Source: Hemibagrus wyckioides
Lineage: Eukaryota > Chordata > Actinopteri > Siluriformes > Bagridae
Length of the DNA stretch: 64,000 bases
Direction: 5' to 3'
NCBI RefSeq assembly: GCF_019097595.1
Contig: NC_080735.1
Location: 14,385,417 to 14,449,416 of the forward strand
Shown one piece after another: positions 34,030 to 44,908 of this stretch. Position 1 is the stretch's first letter. Each line of letters opens with the position of its first letter. A program made the translations under genes and the position numbers. The notes under the pieces were generated by a model, which made no database searches, was not told the DNA's origin, and worked only from the letters and a program-made list of their open reading frames with translations.

Positions 34030-35970
34030 AATGGGTTTAATCTCAGTACAATTGTTTTACCTCACGTTAGCTAGCTTGCTACGAAACCTGTTTGTGTTTT
34101 AATATTTTTCTAAATGTTTTACCTCACATTAGCTAGCTACAAACCTGCTTGCTGCTTCTAATCTATTAATGAAACTGTTTTACCTCACATTAGCTAGCTT
34201 GCTACAAAACTTGACTAGTGTTTTAAGATTTTACTAAATGTTTTACCTCATATTAGCTGGCTACTACTAGCTAGCTTTGTACAAACCTGCTTGCTGCTTT
34301 TAATCTCTTAATACAATTGTTTGTGTGTTACCTCATATTAGCTAGCTTGTTACAAACCTTTAATATTTGACGTTTCACCTGATGTTATCTGATTTGCTAG
34401 TAAACCTTACTGCTGCTTTAACTCAGCTGCTTTAATTAAAAGCGTTTTACCTCACATTAGCTAGCTTCTACAAGCTTGCTTGCTACAAACCTGCTTTCTT
34501 AATTTAATCTCATAATAAAATTGTTTTACCTCACAAAAGCTAGCTTGTTACAAACTTTTAATACAACTTTCAATATTTGAAGTTGTCCCTGATGTTAGCT
34601 GATTTGCTAGCAAACTGTACTGCTGCTTTAACTCTCTTAATGCAATTCTTTTACCTCACATGAGCTAGCCTGCTACAAAACCTGACTAGTGTTATTAATA
34701 TTTTTTAATAAATGCTTTTACCTCACATAAGCTAGCTACTACAAGCTAGCTTGGTACAAACCTGGTTGCTGCTTTAACTCTCTTAATAAAATTGTTTTAC
34801 CTCACAGGAGCTACCTTGCTACAAAACCTGACTAGTGTTATTATTATTTTAATAGATGTTTTACCTCTCATTAGCTAGCTACCACTAGCAAGCTTGCTAC
34901 AAACCTGGTTGGTGCTTTTAATCTCTTGGTAAAATAGTTTAACCTCACGTTAGCTAGCTTGCTACAAGACCTGGTTAGTGTTTTAATATTTTTCTAAATG
35001 TTTTACCTCACATTAGCTAGCTACAAACTCGATTGCTGCGTTTAATCTATTAATGAATTTGCTTTACCTCACATTAGCTAGCTTGCTAGAAAACCTGATT
35101 AGTGTTTTTAAAATTTGAATAAATGTTTTACCTAGCTAGCTAGATACAAACTTTTAATACAACTTTGAATATCTGAAGTTGTACCTGTTAGCTGATTTGC
35201 TAGCAAACCTTACTGCTGCTTTAACTCTCTTATTAAAACAGTTTTACCTCACATGAGCTAGCTTGCTTGCTACAAACCTGGTTGCTGCTTTAAATCTCCT
35301 AGTAAAATTGTTTTACCTCACATTAGCTAACATGCTACAAAACTTGGTTACCTCTTTTAATCCTCTGTTAAAATAGTTTTAGCTTGCCGCAAACTTTTAT
35401 TACAACCTTTAATGTTTGAAGTTTTACCTGATGTTAGCTGATTTGCTAGCAGACCTCTTAATAAAACAGTTTTACCTCACATTAGCTAGCTTTGCTACAA
35501 ACCCTGACTAGTGTTTTAATATTTTAATAAAGGTTTTTTACCCCACATTAGCTAGCTACTACTAGCTATCTTGCTACAAACCTGATTGCTGCTTTTAATA
35601 ATTATCTCAATAAAAATTAATTTACTTTTTTATTTTCACATTAGCTAGCTAGCTTGCTACAAAACATTTAACACAGCTTTTAATGTTTCAAGCTTGCAAC
35701 AAAACTTACCTACTCTTTTTAGCCTCACATTAGCTGACGTACTAGCAAACCTAGCCGCTGCTTGTACTCTTTTAGTAAACTATTTTTTAACGTCCTACTA
35801 GCTAGCTTGCTACCAAACATAACTACTGCTTTAAACACTGCTTTATTCACATTAACCTACTTTGCTACGAATTCTAGCCATCTTTTAATGCAATGTTTTT
35901 TACCGCACAATATCTAGCACATACCCTATTAGCACTTCGTTGTCTCACTAGCAAACCTGGTTAAGGCTTT
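34030..35970. repeat. diverged tandem array with higher-order structure
   Basis: About 1.9 kb consists of more than 20 units that open with TTTTACCTCACATTAGCTAG, followed by CTTGCTACAAACCTG and then either a TAGTGTTTTAATATTTT ending (type A, ~62 bp) or a GCTGCTTTTAATCTCTTAAT ending (type B, ~61-87 bp). A third ~117-bp type C carries GATGTTAGCTGATTTGCTAG. Unit starts include 34055, 34117, 34178, 34241, 34445, 34524, 34649, 34716, 34795, 34859, 34938, 35001, 35062, 35126, 35242, 35311 and 35470. The A-B-A run starting at 34055 recurs at 34938. Confidence 0.92.
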
Positions 35971-36302
35971 TAATCTTTTAATTAAAGCAGAAAATTAGTA
36001 ATAAAATTTTGAAAAGAATTAGTCCATGTAACGTTCGCTCTATTGCGCTGCCGTCTCCTTTCCTTTGAATTTGTCCAGAACATGGCTTCGCTAACAGCTT
36101 TCCAAAACTTTATCTCGGAATCAGCATCGTTCTTGTTGTGGAATACTGACTTACAAATTACGAGCACATAACTAACACTGACATTTATATACAAAATGAA
36201 AGTTTTAACTGCTGCATCTCTGCTGTTTAGTACACACAAATGTCCCATTTTCAGTATTACTGGAGGTTTCAGCAAAACTAACTCTGGAGTCTCTAGAGTC
36301 AG

Positions 36303-36305
<3 letters not shown>

Positions 36306-36343
<38 letters not shown>

Positions 36344-36346
36344 ACA
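36306..36346. repeat. (AC)n microsatellite
   Basis: Perfect CA repeat passing into CGCACA variants. Confidence 0.95.
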
Positions 36347-37750
36347 GCTGTGTGCTGGAAGAACGTTGACAGAAAGGTCACTTCACAGGGCTAATGAGGT
36401 GTGATGCATCACTCACTGCAGCCATTTAAGACTTTCTGGAAGTTGGAGTCCTTTCTGAGAGGAGACGATTGATAAATAAATCAAAAAGAAATAAATAAAC
36501 GAATAAATAAATCTATAGAAAGCACCTGCCGATTGTAAGTAAGACGCAGCGGAACTGTAAGCGAGCGGCGTAAGCGCTTTTTTACGGCTTACGAGTCGCA
36601 AAATCTGCTGAGATCAAAATGTCTTTTATGGACACCTAAGACCTTTATTGTGGCGGATGCATCTTTAATGGCTCCAACAGCTTGTGCGGAATAGAAGATT
36701 ATATCCCCGAACAACACACGCTGGGCAGATAAAGTTACGATAGCGCAAACCGTAAGACTGCTAACACAAGGAGGTTTTAGTGTCAGTCAAAAATGCTCTT
36801 TACAGGGCAATATGTAAACGTTATTGATGGCAGGCCTCATGATGGAGCCGTTCAGCAACCAATCGGTGCCTGTCTGGGGGCGGGGCTTAAGACGTTGCAT
36901 AAGACCGTGGAGGAAATAATCACAGATTTCAGTTTGGAATCGAAATCTGTGATGAGCAGGCTAGCGTTAAAACAGTATGATGGCTAGCAAGGATGAGAAA
37001 TGACAGGGAAATGACCGTTTTTTAGACCTCGACTGGTCTGAAAAATCAATCCAGAATGAAATAAGTCACTTCATTGTGTTCATGAGAGATACTGATATTA
37101 GCTTGTGCTTGTGTGTTATTTAGCAAGACTTGAATGATCAGGTTAGCTAGCCAATTCTAGGTTAGCTTGCTTTAGCTATGTAAGTAGCCATGTTGGAAAC
37201 TGACTGGTGTTTACTGTAGAAAATGCATTAGCTATGTGGCTATTACTTTAGTAATATTTAGCTCTGAGCCATTCGTCATGGACACCAATCATCCCTTTGA
37301 AATTTTCTTTCCAGTTTGACCAATTGTGTTTCCTGGCACTGGTTTTTAGATGTGTATCTCTATGCATTAAACCAGCTGTTCTACAATAAACACCGTTTTA
37401 AAGGAATACACTGTGGATTATAAAAACCTGATCTGAGATCAGTTATGCGGTCGGTTTTATGGCAAACGACGGCACGGCTTCATCGGGTCGAGCCGATCTG
37501 TGATCGGTGTGAAAGAGTGAGGATATAAGAGTGATAAATGACTGGAGACACACTGAGTCAGCACAAAGGGCGTTTAGATAAATGCAGGCAGATAGAGGTA
37601 GAGAGATGGAGCGGCGGATGAGGTGATGAGGATGTGTCTTTCCACCACAGACGCTGAGGTAATTGCCTGGGTTTAATGCATAATAGTTAAGACTGCAGTG
37701 AGGACAGCATCACATTAGGCAGCAATATTAGTGGGTCAAAGGTGCGAGTG
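36347..37750. other. intron 1 sequence with a promoter-like motif cluster
   Basis: An AAAT tract lies at 36473-36512. At 36856-36905 AACCAATCGG, GGGGGCGGGGCTT and GACGTTGCATAA lie close together, resembling CCAAT box, GC box and CRE-like sites, but no transcript structure follows. No gene is recognised. Confidence 0.35.
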
Positions 37751-37751
37751 T

Positions 37752-37779
37752 GAGTGAGTACAAGTTGTGTGTGTGTGTT

Positions 37780-37816
<37 letters not shown>

Positions 37817-37972
37817 GAGGGGGGGGTTGTGTGTGTGTGTGTGTGTGTGCGCTTGTGTGTGCATGAGAGAGAGCAAGAGAGTTAACGAGGGTCGGTGAGT
37901 GAATAAGTAACAAGAAAGAAACTGAGCATATGTGAGTGTTTGTGAGTGTGTGTGTGTGTGTGTGACTATGTG
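37752..37972. repeat. GA/GT microsatellite cluster
   Basis: (GA)n runs at 37783-37813 and (GT)n at 37828-37852 and 37935-37965. Confidence 0.92.
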
Positions 37973-38439
37973 TATGTTTTTATTAGCCCACCTAACATCA
38001 CTGCAGCATTTTCCTGTAAGTACTTTTCCTTTTATGGTCTATTTCGGGAACAGTTTGGATGACATGATGTTAAAGGGATCTGCAGCAGCGTGTCATCTTG
38101 AGTCAATATGAGTCACTTTTGAGTCGCCATCACACACTTGTGTTACCATGACACACAAGTCTAGGATCAGTTGCTCTCACACTTTTGTTGGGGAGAGCTG
38201 GCTAATGTGGGCAAATGAGGAAGATGAAAAATCCCTCGGGATGTGATAGATAAAGGAGCATAAGCTTTAAATGCAGGAGTGAAAAACATTACCACAGGCT
38301 CCTGAACAAACATTTTATCTCAGTATATAAGTACCTAAGGAAAATGTTGGAATGCATTTAAGTCTCTTTAGTGTAGTGTTTTCTAAATCTACCTTTCAGC
38401 ACGGAGTTTTTTATTTATTTACTATTAAACTAGAGGCTC

Positions 38440-38690
38440 ATTTTGGTTTACTGGTTTGCCTCACACCTCTGGGACTCCCGCCTCCGCCCTGAGTGTGTGA
38501 TGTTCTCCCTGTGCTTTAGGGTTTCCTCTGGGTTCTCTGGTTTCCTCTCCCAGTCCAAAGACATGTCTTGTAGTCTGACTAGCATCTCTAAATTGTCTGT
38601 AGTGTGTGAAAGGGTGTGTGATTGTGCCCTGAATCCTGTGGGATAGACTCCAGTTTCCCTGTGCTACAGAAAATAGTTAGATGGAGGCCT
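38440..38690 (+). mobile_element. SINE with L2-type tail, best-preserved copy
   Basis: The order is typical for fish: CTCCCGCCTCCGCCCTGAGT, TTCTCCCTGTGCTTTAGGGT, GGTTTCCTCTCCCAGTCCAA, AGACATGTCTTGTAGTCTGA, CTAAATTGTCTGTAGTGTGT and TGGGATAGACTCCAG. Confidence 0.82.
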
Positions 38691-38989
38691 CCTTTGTGCC
38701 ATAACTATTCAAGGTATGGTCAGAAGTTCATCATCAGAGTTACATGACATATTTTACCTGTCAGCTTTTCTGTAGTAAATGTAGAATTCCTCGCCGTTTC
38801 TAAACATAGATCAATGGCCGATGGCAGGTTTGCCGTGATTGCTACGACGTGAGATGAATCATTTCAAATCCTTGTTAATCCACAGCTCTCTTTATACAGA
38901 CAACATAATTTGCAGTGGTCTCTTGATGGGAAGAACAAGCTTTTCTTCTCCCCACGTCAGTCGGATAGTTGCTGTCCAACCGAATGTGT

Positions 38990-40340
38990 ACATTTAAGGT
39001 CTCCTTCCTTTAATGTTGCCTAAACAGCGGTTTTTACGAAGACAATCAGGGAGAAAAAGAGTGATGAGGAAAAGTGAAGGCTGGGGGACTGGGTGCTTTT
39101 CTCTCATGCTGCGCTCTGTCGTTTTTATAAGGTTTGAAAAAATGCAACCGTAAAGGTCAAATTTCACCTCCTGATGAAAAAACAGACACATTTCTGACAC
39201 TGTCTCTGCAGCTGTCTTCTCGTGTTTTAGCCCTTCGCTGTGATTTTGCCACCTAAGCCACGCAAACCCCCAAAAATGGGACTTACAAGCACACTGGAAT
39301 AGAGAGGATAGGATTAAATAATCATGCCACAAAAAAATAGAAAAGACCCTCTAAAATTTTCCGCCTGGCCGTTTTCAATTTTCTGCTCGTTTGGCCAAGA
39401 CTCGGCTCACGTTTCCGAACAACTCCTCGCCCCATATCCGTCCTAATTAGCCAATCCGGGCCCGGGGAGACGAGCTGATTTGCATAATTTAATCGTAAAG
39501 TGGTGATACAAATTTCGAAATGCTGCAGTCGTCAAATGATCTTTCCATCCTCCCGGGGAGAAAAATATTAATACAATTAGGCCGTAATTCAACAAGGAGA
39601 GGAAGGGATAAGAGGGGGGAAGAAAGAAACACTTGGAGCGTGCCCCTGTTAATTAATTTTTCTGTGGAGAATCGGGTTCTCCTCATGACTGTTTTAGCTG
39701 TAACCGGAATGTGCAGGAAGCAGGGAGGTGCGATTTCACTCTATCAGGCATTCTCGTCTGCTCCTGATGACTCGTGTCACAGTCACTTAACATCTACCAA
39801 AGAGCAGTGAGAGAGAGAGAATGAAGATAACTAGACAGTCTGAGACAGTCATTAAACCATCCTCCCCCCCGGAAGGTAGGTGGCTTCTCCCCAGCACTGT
39901 TTAACAAAAGCTTCTCTTTAGTATTGGATTAAGTGAAATGACATGCCCCTGTCCCAAAGAGCCGCACTGAACATCCAGATGCTTGCGGGATGACGAGTGA
40001 AACTTTTTGCCGAGACATTCCATTTCAGGCACCTCACCAAAAAAGGAGCTGCAGAAAAATCACACCAACAAACACAAATAACACACACCGGGGTGAGATT
40101 AGTTATTTCGATCATACGAAAGGCAAATGGCTTTTAATCAGCTCAGTTTAATTTTATGGGTTTTGTTCCACTTTGTGAACACCCTAATGCAGCTGAGTGA
40201 CAAGTTAAATTAATAGTGGCAGACAATACTACACTCGAATATGTTTTTCTCCATATTTAATTTCGATGTCGCCTCCATTAACATAAATGTAAAGCGGTTT
40301 CAACAGCACCTTACAGATCAGATGCATTCGCCAGAGTTCA
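38990..40340. promoter_or_regulatory. large candidate conserved regulatory block
   Basis: About 1.35 kb lacks any microsatellite longer than a few units or any transposon, in a region otherwise full of them. Motifs include GATTTGCATAATTTAATCG (39478-39496), CCTAATTAGCCAATCC, TATTAATACAATTAGGCCG, CCCTGTTAATTAATTTTTC, AGTATTGGATTAAGTGAAA and GGCTTTTAATCAGCTCAG. No frame has coding bias. By absence of repeats this is the strongest regulatory candidate in intron 1. Confidence 0.52.
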
Positions 40341-40351
40341 GACTCAGATAC

Positions 40352-40354
40352 ATG

Positions 40355-40392
<38 letters not shown>
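40352..40392. repeat. (AT)n tract
   Basis: TATATA run with one AAATAT interruption. Confidence 0.93.
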
Positions 40393-40689
40393 CATATGCA
40401 TAAATAAATCTAGTTTTTTTTAGTTCATATGATATTGTCATGTCATACCATGTATAGTGGTATATCTAACAAATAAAATTTGAATCTGTAGTTGTCTAAA
40501 TACGTCTACATGAAACGATTAATGTGATTTATATTCTTTATTTATATGCTTCTTATAGATCTTGTAGTTTTTGTTCTTGGCATTGCATTAGTAACGTCTG
40601 GTCAGTTATCACATTACCCTGACTATATGTAAGATATACAGTGTGCAATCTACAACCTGTCTTTGTGTTACTGTCTCTATTGCTGCTGG

Positions 40690-40721
40690 ATATCTGGAAT
40701 TTCCTTCGGGATCAATAAAGT
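40690..40721 (+). mobile_element. LINE/SINE 3' terminal scrap
   Basis: TGGAATTTCCTTCGGGATCA followed by ATAAAGTATC is the 3' terminal sequence of fish retroelements that end in ATCT repeats. Only the last ~30 bp are recognisable. Confidence 0.65.
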
Positions 40722-40761
40722 ATCTATCTATCGATCGATCGATCGATCGATCGATCGATCG

Positions 40762-40823
<62 letters not shown>
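40721..40823. repeat. compound (ATCG)n-(ATCT)n microsatellite
   Basis: ATCT units switch to about eight perfect GATC/ATCG units (40730-40763) and then to about 15 ATCT units. The array is seeded by the retroelement tail just before it. Confidence 0.96.
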
Positions 40824-40979
40824 TTCAGAAGAATTATAGGATTGCACAAAACAAACCTCTTGGGCTGTCCTTTCCAAATGTATTTATTTATTTTGATTTA
40901 ATTTATTACATACTATTATTTTAAGATTTACATTTACATTTTTATCTTATTTTCATATTATTATATTAATATTGTGCAC

Positions 40980-41260
40980 ACCTTTTAACCCCCCCCCCCT
41001 TTTTTTACAGAAAATTTAATTTTTATTTTCAGCGACCTTAACCACAAGCACCTCTAATAATATTCATTTCCCTCTTGATTAATATCATTCCTTGGATTTT
41101 TGACTGTATGACACGTAAATACGAGACTAGAGGATGGGAACTTGGTTTCCATGCAGCTGAAGCTGATGTTGTTATTCGTTTATTTTGTGTTGTTTCACGA
41201 TTCAGACGCAGATTGGTTCATACGTCATTCCTGCAGCTCTAATCTGTGCATCTATGATGA
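40980..41260. promoter_or_regulatory. weak candidate regulatory island
   Basis: It includes CGACCTTAACCACAAGCACC (with an AACCACA RUNX-type site), TAATAATATTCATTTCCC and CTTGATTAATATCATTCC. It is unique and non-coding. A C9 run lies at 40990. Confidence 0.35.
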
Positions 41261-42595
41261 ATAAGGGTGAGTGTGTTTTAGAAACAAAAGCATAGCTTAT
41301 AAGTGAATAAGATTTACTTTATTTTACCACACTCTGATGTACTTTGGGGTTTCTTCCCCCTCCACACATATGTACATAGAATTGAAGGCTTTTAAAGACT
41401 GTAATAGACACACCCTGAAAATCTCGCACTGTATCTCAGCCATATTTGTGCCTATAAGTTATTAACATGACTTATTTAACCATGACACTGTATGTCAAAT
41501 GATGGCCATGTGAATTTTGCACCTACTGACTGCTGATTAACTTCAGCTTTCCTTTTCAAGGACATGTATTGAGGCAACACTGAAAACCAGCAGTGGTTTT
41601 TATGACCATTTATGATAAGCGACTGAATCAACAGTCTAAATTGAGGGTAAACTCATGCGACACTAAAGATATTATTGTTGTTTGACATTCGCTGAGCTAT
41701 AAATCAGTGGCGCAATGAGATACATGTTCGTAATCCTGATAGGCGACTTCAGATACGGTTGTTTATCCAGTTAAAATCCTGAATTATGACACTTCTGTGG
41801 TTTATTTTAAATTTATTTAGCTTTAAAAGATGACCAGGAAGAGGCTTGAGTTGACTACCCTGATCTTCAGTAAGTATTTATTAAGACCAATATTTCAGAA
41901 AATTCAGATTCCGCTATCTATTTTCTACCTTCTTGACTTCCTTTTTTTTTTAAACAATAAGAAGGATTCAATTCAGTTCTATGCATTTACATCCCAGTGC
42001 TTGGACCTCTATGATGATGTTCACACTTACGTTTCAGTGCCTGGAACCCTAACATTCACAACAAGCCCATTAATCACATTTTATGGCTCTTTAGCTGTTA
42101 CTCCAGATTCTGGAAACAGACTACACCATATCGCTACACTTGGCAACAGAGCTGTCTGGAATAAATCTAAAAAAATTTTTACAAACTGATCCGGATCTAA
42201 ATCGATCGTATTTACATATATTGATAGTATTGCACCAGTAAGTGTCTTTCAAAGGGAAAAAAGGAGGCCTGTATTACTTTGCTTATTGACTAAAAGCATT
42301 GACACACAAAGTGTGAATAATTTTAGAAACCAGCTCTGGTGATCGACTGTTGAAGCTTTTAAGCAAAGATCTGAGCTTTCCAATTCAGAAATCGGGACTA
42401 AACGCTAAACTTGTGCACACACGTACACCTCACTGCACTACTGCTAACCCTGAACCTCTAATCTATCTTTCCCACGACTGAACTCATTACATTTGTAAAT
42501 GAACGAAACAGCAGTGTTAATATAGTGTAAACTGGATTACAACTGCATGCTGGGAGATAATTACTGTCTGTTATTATAATGAAATTATTATCACT
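41261..42595. other. AT-rich intron sequence, nothing specific
   Basis: A 119-codon open frame on the plus strand (41830-42189) has no family resemblance, splice context or coding bias and is judged to be chance. Confidence 0.5.
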
Positions 42596-42599
42596 GTAT

Positions 42600-43085
42600 T
42601 CACATTATAGGCTTTGGGTAGGCTTACGGGTGGAGGCGAAACCTTTAATTAGTCATGTTTTGTTGTTTTTCCCCGTTTCCAAGAAGAGATAAGTACAGAA
42701 CATCTCTCACTGTGCAAAGAACAACAGTGCGGCGCTGAGTGGAGAGGAGACGAGCAGAATGAAGCCGTGACATGTTATCAATACTGAGGCATTAGAGCTG
42801 ATTGAGGCGGAAATAGACAAGTCGCCCTTCATCATGAACACACACACACAAGCACACACACACACAAATAGAGAGAGAGAGAGAGAGAGAGAACAGAGAG
42901 AGAGAGAATAGAGGCTTTCAGCATTATTAACAATGTCTGAAACGCCGCTCGTGGCTGTTCATCAGTTATAAGTTCTGATACAATCCAACCTGCACTGCAC
43001 AAATTCCCACCGCATGCACAAATGACAAAAAGCTGCCATGACAAGGAACAGATGGCGAGCAGCGAGCTCGGGAAAGTGGAATTCA
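42600..43085. promoter_or_regulatory. candidate conserved non-coding element with GA/AC interruption
   Basis: There are two unique halves: 42600-42838 (AACCTTTAATTAGTCATG, CATGTTATCAATACTGAGGC) and 42908-43085 (CAGCATTATTAACAATGTCT). They are separated by (AC)n/(GA)n at 42838-42907. It lies 0.9-1.3 kb downstream of exon 1. Confidence 0.38.
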
Positions 43086-43940
43086 TTCAAGAGCAGGTCT
43101 AAAGCTGGCTCGGTGTTATCAATCACACGGATATGACCCGCAATAAAAGATCCAAAGAGGCGTGTAGATGCCTTATCAACACTGCTTTATACCACAAAGC
43201 GCACCAACACACACTGACCTGGAGGTTTGTTCAGTGTTTACAAGTTTACACATAGTTGGCTGATTCGCCATGCACACAAATGAACTCTTCTTATTGTTCT
43301 GTGATAAAGGATTTCACTGTGAAAGGGTGTAATATCAACTGAACAGTGTCTATAAATGTCCTGAAACATGCGGTGCTCTCAGGACACAGGTTTAGAAATG
43401 ATCAAAGTTTTAAAAAGCTTTTAACACGTCCAAAAATAAAGAGAGAGAAGTATGTCTTTGGACTAAACAGGTCGATTGAGCTGGATTTGATTCACTGTTG
43501 CACAAATGAGGGTTGCATTAGGAAATGATTGAAATTAGGGACGATCCTTTAAAACGCAAACTTGTCTCGAGAACCTCTGTGACAAGAATCTTTACGGATT
43601 TCACAGGTAAGTAAGAACTGTAATAACTTCCAGAAAACGTTTATTTTTCGAGCTCCTGCCCCGTTCCTACTTTTAACCCTTTAGTTTAAAACTATGAGTC
43701 GTGGGAATTGTTAAGATTTTGCACGAGGCGTACGCGTGAGACAAAGAGTAAACTCATTTATATCCACTATTCTATCCGAGATTAGGTCATGAAGCCTGAA
43801 GTTCTACACTATACACGTTTAGGTTAGTTCATATGAGACTACATTGCAATCATTTCCAAAATAAAAAAAGAGCAAACATTGTTTACAACGCGTTCTGTGC
43901 ATGCAACGTGTGCCTGTTAAAAAAAGAAGAAGCGTGTGTT
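43086..43940. other. proximal intron 1, nothing specific
   Basis: No repeats and no coding potential are seen. A plus-strand GT donor-like CACAGGTAAGTAAG at 43603-43616 has no partner. Confidence 0.45.
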
Positions 43941-43946
43941 ACTCAC

Positions 43947-44503
43947 CCGGCGTTGGTGCAGTCGTTGTAGAGCACCTCGAAGTCTCTGCGCGAGATGAGC
44001 TTGCAGCGGTTCACACCGGGCTGGATGGCGCCGAGCCCGCGCAACACGCGCACCTGCTCCACGTTGCACACCACCGGGGTGATCTCCAGCCGCTTGAGCT
44101 TGGTGTACACGGTGTGCAAACCGCCGACCAGGTGCTTGAGGAAGAGGTCAAACGCCTGCGGGAGACAGATGAGCTCGCGACCGTCCACGGAGAACGAGGC
44201 GAGGCGCGCGCCGCGCACCTCCACCAGGCGACACTCGTTGTTGCGCGGCGTGCTCTCCACCGGAGACGGCGTGGCATATGCGGGCTTGTGCGGCGCGCTG
44301 CCCACCGGGAGAGCCGGACTCGCAGAAGGCAGCAGGTCCGAGCGGAACAGGCTGGAAGCCGCCGAGGGCGCGAGCGATGACGGCGACGGAGACAGACTCG
44401 CCGGGCTCGAGGAGCCGCCACCGGCCGAAGCGGAGATAGAAATCGGAGGAGGCGCGTGATGCGCGAGCGGCGCTGAAGGAAGCAAAGGAACCGAAGTGGC
44501 CAT
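43947..44503 (-). CDS. dach1: dachshund-family (DACH1-like) transcription factor, coding exon 1
   Basis: This exon encodes residues 1-185 plus two bases of codon 186. The start ATG (44501-44503) has A at -3 and G at +4. An in-frame TAA lies five codons upstream, so this is the first possible Met. Residues 1-85 are a Ser/Pro/Ala/Gly-rich, probably disordered leader with the DACH-like pieces PPISISASAGG and YATPSPVESTP. Residues 88-186 are the DACHbox-N (Ski/Sno/Dac) domain, with hallmark stretches ELICLPQAFDLFLKHLVGG, TVYTKLKRLEITPVVCNVEQ and GAIQPGVNRCKLISRRDFE. Family members are nuclear DNA-binding co-regulators that work with SIX and EYA proteins and recruit co-repressors in eye, limb, kidney and muscle development. 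The donor is CCGG|gtgagt (43941-43946). The KLKRLEITPVVCNVEQV form matches DACH1 rather than DACH2. The leader is much shorter than in mammals. Which teleost dach1 paralogue this is cannot be settled. Confidence 0.95.
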
Positions 44504-44830
44504 GATCTCTGAGAGTTAACTTTTGCTTTAAATTGAAAAACGGATCACAAAAGTGTTTTAGGTTTCAGAAGAACTGGGAAGTGGATTAAACTACTGAACA
44601 CACTATAAAGTCCGTTTTGACTGTAAAGTGAAACGCGGCGATGTGAAGTCACGGCATCGATCAAAGCCTGACGGTGACAGCGCGAGCGCAGCGCACAGGA
44701 CTGACAGCAGCGCGCGCCCGGACCGCTCGTCTCTGTCCCGTAGCGGCGCTCGAGAGGAGGAGCCAAGCAGTGTAGGAGAGGCTGTGTCCAAAACCACACA
44801 GTGTACTACCTTACTGCATACTTCTGTGGT
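44504..44830 (-). promoter_or_regulatory. dach1: 5' UTR and CpG-rich promoter region of the dach1-like gene
   Basis: This is the sequence immediately upstream of the start codon. The region 44640-44770 is GC- and CpG-rich (many GCGC, CGAGCG and CGCGCGC clusters) and continues the CpG-rich composition of exon 1, giving a CpG-island-like block of about 0.8 kb (43.95-44.77 kb). There is no sense-oriented TATA box at a sensible place; the TATAAA at 44604 is on the opposite strand. A TATA-less CpG-island promoter is the usual form for developmental regulators. The transcription start cannot be fixed from sequence, and an upstream non-coding exon is possible. Confidence 0.6.
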
Positions 44831-44879
44831 AAACCACGCGTGCACGGCGGAGGAGAAGATAATACACAAAAATATAGAG

Positions 44880-44908
44880 AAAAATAAATAAATAAATAAA
44901 TAAATAAA
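44880..44908. repeat. (AAAT)n microsatellite upstream of the promoter
   Basis: Seven AAAT-type units, about 380 bp upstream of the start codon. Confidence 0.93.

Noticed and set aside
34030..35970. Possible CRISPR-like array (regular repeats)
   Set aside because: Units are contiguous, diverged and of unequal length with no unique spacers. The DNA is plainly vertebrate, so this is a satellite-type tandem repeat.
41830..42189. 119-codon plus-strand open frame
   Set aside because: There is no recognisable family, codon bias or splice context. Length is within chance for AT-rich DNA of this extent.
43603..43616. Plus-strand consensus donor CACAGGTAAGTAAG, suggesting an antisense exon
   Set aside because: There is no supporting acceptor, open frame or repeat-free exon body. 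A lone donor consensus is common by chance.
43901..44459. Two plus-strand open frames of about 155 codons over exon 1
   Set aside because: They are antisense shadows of the GC-rich dach1 coding exon, with Arg/Ala/Pro-rich composition caused by the opposite strand.
44604..44610. TATAAAG near the start codon as a TATA box
   Set aside because: It is on the plus strand, pointing away from the gene, and lies within the presumed 5' UTR.
44601..44891. Open frames on both strands upstream of the start codon
   Set aside because: They are chance frames in the CpG-rich 5' UTR/promoter; neither resembles a protein family.
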